Shown: piece after piece, positions 1-3,965 of the stretch
How the letters are laid out: each line of letters opens with the position of its first letter
How positions within the stretch are numbered: the first letter of the stretch is position 1
Assembly (NCBI GenBank): GCA_003506745.1
Contig: DNYQ01000233.1
Span: 8,324 to 15,907, forward strand
Reading direction: 5' to 3'
Length of the DNA: 7,584 nucleotides
DNA from: Syntrophaceae bacterium
Lineage (GTDB): Bacteria; Desulfobacterota; Syntrophia; Syntrophales; Smithellaceae
Notes under the pieces: model-generated
What the model saw: the letters and a program-made list of their open reading frames with translations, nothing else
What the model was told of the DNA's origin: nothing
The model's database searches: none
Translations under genes and position numbers: made by a program

Positions 1-228
1 TTATTTCTTTTTTAAAAATTCATTGGGTGCAATGTGGGCCTGCTTGAGAATTGCCCTTAATGTGCCCTCCGGCATGTCGCCGGCATGATTTGGAATAGTC
101 GTGTACAGGTTACTGGATGGATTGTACCAGACTTCATGGCTTCCAGCGGCGTGGCGATCAAAAGCAAAGCCAAAGAGCTTGAGACGCTTTACTATTTCAC
201 GATAACGGAAACCGGATAATCGGCCCAC
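1..228 (-). CDS. hicA: HicA-family mRNA interferase toxin
   Basis: A 75-residue protein that reads as a HicA (YcfA-like) toxin. In this family a small dsRBD-like fold with one catalytic histidine cleaves mRNA and blocks translation until its HicB partner binds it. The N-terminal helix (about residues 5-20) is followed by the Gly29-Ser30-His31 signature, His31 being the expected catalytic residue, then a strand pair with TTIPNHAG (43-50) and a C-terminal helix leading to a basic KKK tail. Length is typical for the family. The start is GTG at 228-226, one base after the TAA of the antitoxin gene, so the two are very probably translationally coupled. No strong ribosome binding site of its own is visible. 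The TAA stop occupies positions 1-3, so the gene is complete but ends exactly at the window edge. The family call is confident; activity is inferred. Confidence 0.9.
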   Translation of the reverse strand: MGRLSGFRYREIVKRLKLFGFAFDRHAAGSHEVWYNPSSNLYTTIPNHAGDMPEGTLRAILKQAHIAPNEFLKKK

Positions 229-229
229 T

Positions 230-460
230 TTATGCGCTCACAATCATGGGATAGTCGAAAGAATTTTTAATTTTGAAGGATTTGACTTTGCTTTGCCGTT
301 GGATTTTTGCTTCCATTAACTTTTTAGCAACGTCGCGGGCAATTTCCAGTGTTTCAGTAACGGTTCGTCCCTGGGCAACCAAACCCGGCGCATCTTTTGA
401 TGTAGCCAGATATACACCTTCGGGCAGTTTCTTGATGTGAATATTGATAATTTGCTCCAT
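230..460 (-). CDS. hicB: HicB-like antitoxin, short form
   Basis: A 76-residue protein of the HicB/DUF1902-like type that would bind and neutralise the adjacent HicA. The N-terminal half shows the usual partial RNase H-like pattern: strands around residues 3-9 and 16-21, an APGLVAQG segment (24-31), then the helix TVTETLEIARDVAKKLMEA (33-51). The end FDYPMIVSA (68-76) resembles the terminal strand seen in such antitoxins. It is short: no ribbon-helix-helix or helix-turn-helix DNA-binding extension follows, so autoregulation through HicB alone is not obvious. The ATG at 460-458 is preceded by only a weak purine-rich ribosome site (AAGAG). It is first in the unit, antitoxin before toxin as usual for hicBA in this arrangement, and a candidate promoter lies 34 bases upstream. 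Confidence 0.82.
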   Translation of the reverse strand: MEQIINIHIKKLPEGVYLATSKDAPGLVAQGRTVTETLEIARDVAKKLMEAKIQRQSKVKSFKIKNSFDYPMIVSA

Positions 461-493
461 GTCTGCTCTTAACCTGTCGTTAATTTTGAGATA

Positions 494-522
494 TTCTTAT
501 TGTAAATCTGCAAGAATGTCAA
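494..522 (-). promoter_or_regulatory. Candidate sigma70 promoter of hicBA
   Basis: On the minus strand a perfect -35 box TTGACA (522-517) is followed after exactly 17 bases by TAAGAA (499-494), a weak -10 box with three consensus matches. Transcription would begin near 487 and give a leader of about 27 bases before hicB. The perfect -35 and spacing support it; the poor -10 keeps confidence moderate. Confidence 0.45.
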
Positions 523-621
523 GTTTGCCTTTCTGGAAAACTTAATATGTCCTTGCCTGTTTTCATAACTTTCAAGCCTTTTTCTAAGCTCGCCAGTATC
601 TTTTTTGTCCTTATCCCTCAA

Positions 622-921
622 CTATGCCGCATAAGGCTGTATTTCTTGCGTAATAATAGTTGCCGATAATTCACGTTCCGATTCCAATTCATACCGCAAC
701 TGTAAATTCATCCAGAATTCGGCGGAATTACCAAAAAAGCGCGATAACCTCAAGGCCGTATCGGCTGTTATCCCTCGTTTTTCCAACACAGCTTCGTTAA
801 TCCGGCGGGCGGGAACATGAATGCTTGCCGCCAATCGATACTGGCTGATCCCCATTGGTTTCAGGAATTCTTCCAGTAATATTTCACCGGGATGAATCGG
901 CGGAAAATCTCTTTTCCCCAT
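622..921 (-). CDS. higA: HigA-family addiction-module antitoxin (XRE helix-turn-helix)
   Basis: A 99-residue HigA/VapI-type antitoxin. The N-terminus has the family hallmark PPIHPGEILLEEFLKPMGIS (7-26), followed by a XRE-type helix-turn-helix at about residues 25-65 (QYRLAASIHVPARRINEAVLEKRGIT). The segment ADTALRLSRFFGNSAEFWMNLQLRYELE (53-80) is the usual dimerising and trailing helix region. In this family the protein binds the HigB ribosome-dependent mRNase and represses the operon. The ATG at 921-919 has a strong Shine-Dalgarno (AAGGAGGG) seven bases upstream that overlaps the stop of the toxin gene. The preceding higB (934-1196) is broken, so this appears to be an orphan antitoxin: it may act only as a DNA-binding regulator or cross-protect against a related toxin. 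Length and motifs are complete. Confidence 0.9.
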   Translation of the reverse strand: MGKRDFPPIHPGEILLEEFLKPMGISQYRLAASIHVPARRINEAVLEKRGITADTALRLSRFFGNSAEFWMNLQLRYELESERELSATIITQEIQPYAA

Positions 922-933
922 ATTGTTCCCTCC

Positions 934-1196
934 TTAATGATAATCGACAATTTCGACATTGTTTGCGCAGCCGTCCTGCCATTCAAAACAAACTCGCCAT
1001 CATTGATCATTGATGCGGAGGCTGTGCTGCCCTTTCCTGTTGCCTGTCAATGCTTCAAGCCTGTTTCCCGGCGGTATCTTTAAATCATCCAAATCTTTCG
1101 CGCCGCCGCTTTTTGAATCAATTGCGGCAACATTCTTGAAAGTCACACAACGCGCCTTATGCAATTTGCAGAAGTTATTTTATCAAGAACTTTCAC
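934..1196 (-). pseudogene. higB: Decayed HigB toxin gene
   Basis: Translating the minus strand immediately upstream of higA recovers HigB in pieces. From 1119 to 934 one frame reads [16 protein letters not shown], then [14 protein letters not shown], then after a TGA at 1002-1000 it resumes WRVCFEWQDG and ends NNVEIVDYH before TAA 936-934. These are the conserved middle and C-terminus of HigB. The TGA looks like a three-base in-frame insertion, since family members read NDQWR. The N-terminal half lies in another frame: [16 protein letters not shown] (about 1142-1095), equivalent to the family's LPxxIQ-A-RK stretch, preceded by a TGA at 1145-1143 and a possible GTG start at 1196-1194. About eight codons between ARK and DLDDL are missing, together with the frame change. 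At least two stops and one frameshift/deletion make an active toxin very unlikely. The GTG overlaps the TGA of the 245-aa gene by four bases (GTGA). Confidence 0.85.
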
Positions 1197-1930
1197 GCAT
1201 CCGATAAAACCGCCTTGCTCAACGCCGTGATGGCCGGGGGTATATCCGCATCCGGAGCAAAAAGGCAAGATTCGTGGAGATGATTATGTTCCGTTTCTTT
1301 TTTGCCGTATAGAATTAAATAGGAATCATCGCAGGCATCTCCAGCGCCGTTTGGGCCATAAATTTTTTCTATAAAAACAGGATCAGGTGGAAGCGCCGCC
1401 ACAACACCGAGAGTGAGTTTATAGTCGCCAAATTGGACAATATCGCCGCGCTTAAATTGACAGTTTTGCTCTTCTCTTCCCCGAAAACAATTGGTTTGGC
1501 AATCATCGTGAGCGCCGCGAAAAACGCCGTGCCGATCAAAAATTGCAACAGGATAAGAATACTCAACACGATAAGCCGGCGCTGGTTCAAGCAAGTAACA
1601 AAATAGATAAGGCCAACGCTCTGCGGGTTTCACTACATCCAGAAACAAACCGGCGACAGGAATATTGGGAAAAGCCCCCAAAATGGCCCGCCGGAATTTT
1701 TTGCCGACGGATGGCCCGTTCGGCTGCCAAAGCGCCGTCAGACGCAGACAACCGTGTGCCGGCACAAACTCATCATCAAAAAAACTATCATGGTCGCCAT
1801 TTGGAAAACGGACTCCGATGGTGTTATTATAACCCCAATCGGCAATAATTCCGTTCATGCCACCGTAATTATCAGATGCCGTTTCGATGCAGCGCACCGC
1901 ATCGCCGATTTTCCAGACGCGGTCTTTCAT
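1193..1930 (-). CDS. Hypothetical protein, 245 aa, possible two SH3-like barrel segments
   Basis: I do not recognise the family. The N-terminal segment (about 4-56: WKIGDAVRCI, GMNGIIADWG, NTIGVRFPNG) has the rhythm of a small KOW/SH3-like barrel. A second stretch at about 159-225 (FKRGDIVQF, LTLGVVAALPP, DDSYLILYG, HNHLHESCLF) has a similar strand pattern and ends in a His/Cys-rich segment. The middle (75-145) contains GLFLDVVKPAERWPYLFCYLL and looks like a separate folded region. No signal peptide or clear membrane span is seen. The frame is open further upstream, to 2188, but I chose ATG 1930: the upstream part overlaps the convincing 60-aa Cys-rich gene in another frame, and an AGGGTG lies nine bases before this ATG. 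It begins 19 bases after the small Cys-rich gene and is probably cotranscribed with it. The stop TGA (1195-1193) overlaps the higB remnant. Confidence 0.7.
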   Translation of the reverse strand: MKDRVWKIGDAVRCIETASDNYGGMNGIIADWGYNNTIGVRFPNGDHDSFFDDEFVPAHGCLRLTALWQPNGPSVGKKFRRAILGAFPNIPVAGLFLDVVKPAERWPYLFCYLLEPAPAYRVEYSYPVAIFDRHGVFRGAHDDCQTNCFRGREEQNCQFKRGDIVQFGDYKLTLGVVAALPPDPVFIEKIYGPNGAGDACDDSYLILYGKKETEHNHLHESCLFAPDADIPPAITALSKAVLSDA

Positions 1931-1949
1931 AATTTCGCACCCTGATGTT

Positions 1950-2132
1950 TTATAAATGTTTGCCTTTTGCTCCGGCCTTGCCGCACTTTTTGCATGTGCC
2001 GTTGTAAAAGTTTTGATTACTGCATTCGTCATGTTTACTGCGGTCACATCCCACACTTCTACAATATTTGCACTGATAAACGATTTTACCGCACTTGCTG
2101 CTGCTCCTGGTTGTTTTACCTTTACAAGACAT
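1950..2132 (-). CDS. Small cysteine-rich zinc-ribbon-like protein, 60 aa
   Basis: A 60-residue basic protein with eight cysteines at 3, 14, 21, 24, 29, 37, 47 and 50, plus His34. Two CxxC knuckles, CKYC (21-24) and CKKC (47-50), strongly suggest one or two structural zinc sites. Eleven lysines make it a plausible nucleic-acid- or protein-binding adaptor; the exact family is not recognised. The ATG at 2132-2130 has an excellent ribosome binding site, AAGGAG, eight bases upstream, and a candidate promoter with a perfect TATAAT -10 lies at 2188-2216. Overlapping frames on both strands are open here as well, but the paired cysteine knuckles and the strong ribosome site favour this one. It is the first gene of a two-gene unit with the 245-aa protein (19-base gap). 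Confidence 0.75.
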   Translation of the reverse strand: MSCKGKTTRSSSKCGKIVYQCKYCRSVGCDRSKHDECSNQNFYNGTCKKCGKAGAKGKHL

Positions 2133-2187
2133 GTGTGATTCTCCTTATTTGTATTTGTGCCCAATACACAACGGGCTATTTGTCGCA

Positions 2188-2216
2188 ATTATAAAGTCGA
2201 TGGCAATACAAAACAA
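2188..2216 (-). promoter_or_regulatory. Candidate promoter of the Cys-rich/245-aa gene pair
   Basis: On the minus strand TTGTTT (2216-2211) is followed after 17 bases by a perfect TATAAT (2193-2188). The start of transcription would lie near 2181, giving a leader of about 48 bases that contains the strong AAGGAG ribosome site of the Cys-rich gene. The -35 matches consensus at three of six positions. Confidence 0.55.
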
Positions 2217-2235
2217 GGGCAATACGTCAATTGCC
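2202..2235. promoter_or_regulatory. Repeat and dyad overlapping the promoter: candidate operator
   Basis: GGCAATAC occurs at 2202-2209 and again at 2218-2225 (16-base period). The second copy forms a perfect 6-bp dyad, GGCAAT/ATTGCC (2218-2223 and 2230-2235, 6-base loop), directly upstream of the -35 box. The first copy lies in the promoter spacer. Such placement fits a repressor or activator site, but the repeats are short and could be chance. Confidence 0.3.
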
Positions 2236-2240
2236 TGTCG

Positions 2241-2429
2241 TTAGAAATTATTTTTTTCGTTTTTATGGCCTTCTTTGTTTTTTGTGTTTGACCTCCGCAA
2301 AGGAAATGCTAGAATACGAGCGTTATCCGCTCCCATTTCATGACGATAATCGAAGTCCTGGAATGCGTAGGCCGGCGCTGTAACCTTAAGGCCCGGTTCA
2401 CCGGATAACGCTTTTAAAATTAGATTTGA
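2241..2429 (-). pseudogene. Possible decayed coding fragment, 62 open codons without a start
   Basis: From just after a TAA (2432-2430) to a TAA (2243-2241) the minus strand is open and reads LKALSGEPGLKVTAPAYAFQ, then DFDYRHEMGADNARILAFPL, with a Lys/Asn-rich tail. The composition looks protein-like in the first 45 codons. There is no ATG, GTG or TTG before the internal Met, 33 codons from the end, and no ribosome site. A second open frame just upstream (about 2501-2400) reads VVATDDFLRLIKSNFK before a TGA and could be the preceding part after a frameshift. I recognise no family. It may be a gene remnant or a chance open frame. Confidence 0.25.
2319..2412. repeat. 11-bp perfect inverted repeat bounding a 94-base segment
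   Basis: AGCGTTATCCG at 2319-2329 is exactly complementary to CGGATAACGCT at 2402-2412. The enclosed 72 bases contain smaller complementary pieces (for example a CCTTAAGG palindrome near 2384 and CGATTATCG-type pairing near 2345-2353), so the whole could fold as a branched hairpin on either strand. It does not fit an integron attC site, because the GTT/AAC core halves are in the wrong order, and it is not a tRNA. Overlap with the possible coding fragment makes its role uncertain. Confidence 0.4.
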
Positions 2430-2529
2430 TTAACCGTAAAAAGTCGTCTGTCGCCACAACTATTGTCGTTGAAGTACCAAAATATTTTTTTTCAACAGTT
2501 TGTTACAAAATAGGAAACCCTGCCGCAAC

Positions 2530-3003
2530 TTAAAAATCAACATCCTGCCCGTCTTCCTGAATAAACATGACGGACGACAATAGCTGGCGGGAAAGCCCTT
2601 TGATTTGCAATTTGGAAAGGATTTTGGAACGGGCGCTTTGCAGAAGGCGGATTTGGCGCAACGAGAGGGCGTGTGTTTTGTGATCGCCGTAAACGACAAC
2701 ATAGACAACATCTCCGATCAGCGCCGCCCTTCCGCGCAGATGGCCCTTGTGCGTGGGGCTGGATAATACCGTTTTGTCCCCTTTGGGCGGATTGGCAAAA
2801 TGCTCGTTCCCCGCGTCCAAAACTTCACCTTCCGGCGTTACCCAGAAGACCAGGAGCGGCCTGGCGTGAGTAATCGCCTTGATTGCCGTATCCACGGAAG
2901 CCTGTTCCAGAATCGCCAAAAACTCCCTGGAATGAACAGGCTTTTTTGATTTTATGGCCATGTCAAACGGCGCGAAAATGTCTTTTTCGTCTTCCCGGAA
3001 CAT
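2530..3003 (-). CDS. Hypothetical protein, 157 aa, third gene of RelE/XRE operon
   Basis: I do not recognise the family. The protein looks cytosolic: an acidic N-terminus (MFREDEKDIF), a helix at about 26-48, a strand PLLVFWVTPEGEVLD (49-63), a loop rich in Asn, Pro, His and Lys (66-88), then GRAALIGDVVYVVVYGDH (91-108), and a helical segment LSLRQIRLLQSARSKILSKL (113-132). There is no signal peptide; the VVYVVVY strand is too short for a membrane span. The frame is open upstream to 3192, but that part overlaps the XRE gene. The ATG at 3003-3001 has an AAAGGA ribosome site six bases upstream. It starts 29 bases after the antitoxin stop, with no promoter between, so it is probably the third member of that operon. 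It could be a chaperone-like, regulatory or unrelated passenger protein; the sequence does not decide. Confidence 0.75.
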   Translation of the reverse strand: MFREDEKDIFAPFDMAIKSKKPVHSREFLAILEQASVDTAIKAITHARPLLVFWVTPEGEVLDAGNEHFANPPKGDKTVLSSPTHKGHLRGRAALIGDVVYVVVYGDHKTHALSLRQIRLLQSARSKILSKLQIKGLSRQLLSSVMFIQEDGQDVDF

Positions 3004-3032
3004 GACAATCCTTTCTTGTTCAATGGGCTTTT

Positions 3033-3395
3033 CTATATCTGATCCACGGATATTCCCAAGGCATCCGCAAGCTTTGCTTTGGTTGCCTTGCGAAGCTTGT
3101 TTTCGCCGCTTTCCATCTGGGATAGCGCAGCTTGTGTTATCCCGGCTTTTTCGGCGACGTCCGCTTGTGTCAGGCCAAGATATTCGCGCCATGCCCGCAA
3201 AAGCGTCATCCCTTCCTTGATATGCAAGCCGACGACTGCATGAGGAATATAGTCTCCATCAGGAATGCGCGGCTTTTTTGGTGTAATTATCGCGGCTTCT
3301 TTGGGATGTTCGCGGGCAAAATCAGCGAACGGCAACACCACAAATGCAGGCACACCACTTTGATAAATTGTTTGTATTTTAGTAAGTTCTATCAT
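3033..3395 (-). CDS. XRE-family antitoxin with N-terminal toxin-contact region
   Basis: A 120-residue helix-turn-helix protein that would repress its operon and neutralise the RelE-like toxin encoded just upstream. Residues 1-60 form a strand-rich region (GVPAFVVLPFADF at 14-26, GDYIPHAVVGLHI at 47-59) that is probably the toxin-binding part. Residues 62-118 are a clear XRE/Cro-type domain: MTLLRAWREYLGLTQADVAEKAGITQAALSQMESGENKL, with the recognition helix around ITQAALSQMESG (86-97). The ATG at 3395-3393 lies inside the end of the toxin gene (17-base overlap), and its ribosome site is weak, so translation is likely coupled to the toxin. The toxin-first order resembles higBA and RelE/XRE modules. 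Direct repeats at 3678-3702 are a candidate binding site. The XRE call is firm; antitoxin function is inferred from context. Confidence 0.88.
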   Translation of the reverse strand: MIELTKIQTIYQSGVPAFVVLPFADFAREHPKEAAIITPKKPRIPDGDYIPHAVVGLHIKEGMTLLRAWREYLGLTQADVAEKAGITQAALSQMESGENKLRKATKAKLADALGISVDQI

Positions 3396-3636
3396 CTCGT
3401 TTTTTTACCTCCTCTATGTGGATAATCTTAACCGTGTTCGAGACTTCAAAAAATACACGGTAGCGTCCGACTTTCAACCGGTATGGATATTTGTGTTTGG
3501 TCAGTTTCTTGATATGCCTGACATCCGGGTAATAACACAAGGTTTCAGCCGTATTGAATATTTCATCCCGCGTATCTTTATCACCGATTTTGGCAAGCTG
3601 TTTTGCCGCTTTATTTTTCCAGTCAATTTCATACAT
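3379..3636 (-). CDS. RelE/ParE-superfamily toxin
   Basis: An 85-residue protein with the compact RelE/ParE fold: MYEIDWKNKAAKQLAKIGDK (strand then helix, 1-20), a second helix (21-34), and the diagnostic strand series IKKLTKHKYPYRLKVGRYRVFFEV (42-65) followed by VKIIHIEEVKKRDDRTY (69-85). Basic residues Lys43, Lys44, Arg53, Arg58, Arg60 and a terminal Tyr85 sit where RelE-type mRNases and ParE-type gyrase poisons carry functional residues; the sequence alone does not say which activity. The open frame continues upstream to 3705, but family alignment starts at Met 3636, and a promoter sits so close that earlier starts would precede transcription. There is no clear ribosome site, so translation may be leaderless. 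It overlaps the antitoxin gene by 17 bases. Confidence 0.88.
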   Translation of the reverse strand: MYEIDWKNKAAKQLAKIGDKDTRDEIFNTAETLCYYPDVRHIKKLTKHKYPYRLKVGRYRVFFEVSNTVKIIHIEEVKKRDDRTY

Positions 3637-3642
3637 AGCTAT

Positions 3643-3671
3643 TTTATAAGTTAAATTATAAGTAAATGCAA
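3643..3671 (-). promoter_or_regulatory. Candidate promoter of the RelE/XRE operon
   Basis: On the minus strand TTGCAT (3671-3666) is followed after 17 bases by TATAAA (3648-3643). An alternative -10, a perfect TATAAT, lies at 3660-3655 but has no good -35 at the right distance. With TATAAA, transcription would begin about at 3636, the first base of the toxin ATG, predicting a leaderless message; with TATAAT the leader would be about 12 bases. Confidence 0.5.
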
Positions 3672-3677
3672 GTAATT

Positions 3678-3702
3678 TATGCTGGTTTCGTCTATGCTGG
3701 TT
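3678..3702. promoter_or_regulatory. Tandem 10-bp direct repeats, candidate XRE operator
   Basis: TATGCTGGTT occurs at 3678-3687 and again at 3693-3702 (period 15; AACCAGCATA on the coding strand). The pair lies six bases upstream of the -35 box of the RelE/XRE operon. TA operons are usually autoregulated by the antitoxin, so this is the natural candidate site, though it lies upstream of the -35 rather than over the -10. Confidence 0.45.
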
Positions 3703-3728
3703 CAATCTGGCGCCGGAATGTTAATGAA

Positions 3729-3935
3729 TTATGCGCCGAGCACATGAATTTCGCCGTAGTCATCCTGATAGAGGGCCGTCATGACGAAATCCGTGACGGC
3801 CAGTTTTTGCAGCAAGGCGGTTTTTTCTTCGTCGGTTCCTTGGACGATGTAGGCACGCCCGGCAAGGGAAACAATGATTTGCTGTTCTTCATCAGCGTAA
3901 TCCCAGAGGTTGATAATGACTTCGGGGACTGACAT
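3729..3935 (-). CDS. Small hypothetical protein, 68 aa, downstream of the RM gene
   Basis: An acidic 68-residue protein of unrecognised family. It reads as strand-loop-strand-helix: VPEVIINLWDYADEEQQIIVSLAGRAYIVQ (3-32), then TDEEKTALLQKLAVTDFVMTAL (34-55), and a final strand EIHVLGA (62-68). No Cys, signal peptide or membrane segment is present. The ATG at 3935-3933 is preceded by AAAGGA (10 bases) and by a second AGG four bases away. It begins 30 bases after the stop of the RM gene with no promoter in between, so it is probably the last gene of that operon. Position suggests a small accessory, inhibitor or regulator of the RM enzyme, but nothing in the sequence proves it; it does not look like a typical helix-turn-helix C (controller) protein. 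Confidence 0.65.
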   Translation of the reverse strand: MSVPEVIINLWDYADEEQQIIVSLAGRAYIVQGTDEEKTALLQKLAVTDFVMTALYQDDYGEIHVLGA

Positions 3936-3965
3936 AACCTGTAAATCCTTTCAAAAGGCGATGAA

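Larger units (their letters stand above)
2133..2529. other. 397-base stretch without an intact gene
   Basis: Between the 157-aa gene and the Cys-rich gene I see no complete gene with a start codon and ribosome site. It holds a candidate promoter (2188-2216), a short hairpin and direct repeat just upstream (2202-2235), an 11-bp perfect inverted repeat (2319-2412), a start-less 62-codon open frame on the minus strand (2241-2429), and a weak stem GTTGAA/TTCAAC (about 2468-2496) around an A/T run. The last might end the upstream operon but lacks a proper T tract. Confidence 0.6.

Noticed and set aside
461..621. Small gene between higA and hicB (minus-strand frame ending MKTGKDILSFPERQT)
   Set aside because: Only 31 open codons, no ribosome site, and no recognisable motif; treated as intergenic with the hicBA promoter.
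1000..1002. TGA in higB as a recoded Trp codon
   Set aside because: Reading it as Trp would give an extra residue (NDQWWR rather than NDQWR), a second lesion and a frameshift exist upstream, and TGA serves as a normal stop in the adjacent 245-aa gene.
1931..2188. N-terminal extension of the 245-aa protein (open frame to an ATG at 2188)
   Set aside because: It overlaps the 60-aa Cys-rich gene, which has paired CxxC motifs and a strong ribosome site; the extension has no ribosome site, and its ATG lies upstream of the expected transcription start near 2181.
2218..2256. Rho-independent terminator (GGCAAT/ATTGCC hairpin followed by a T run on the plus strand)
   Set aside because: The T run is about 14 bases from the stem, the stem is only six pairs, and no plus-strand gene precedes it.
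2345..2395. Enterobacterial REP-like element (GTAGGCCGG resemblance)
   Set aside because: Only about nine bases match and the rest of the REP stem is absent.
2319..2412. Integron attC site
   Set aside because: The core halves appear as GTT...AAC, the reverse of the RYYYAAC...GTTRRRY order on both strands, and no similar sites bound the other genes.
3004..3192. N-terminal extension of the 157-aa protein
   Set aside because: It lies in another frame over the helix-turn-helix coding part of the XRE gene; ATG 3003 has a clear AAAGGA ribosome site.
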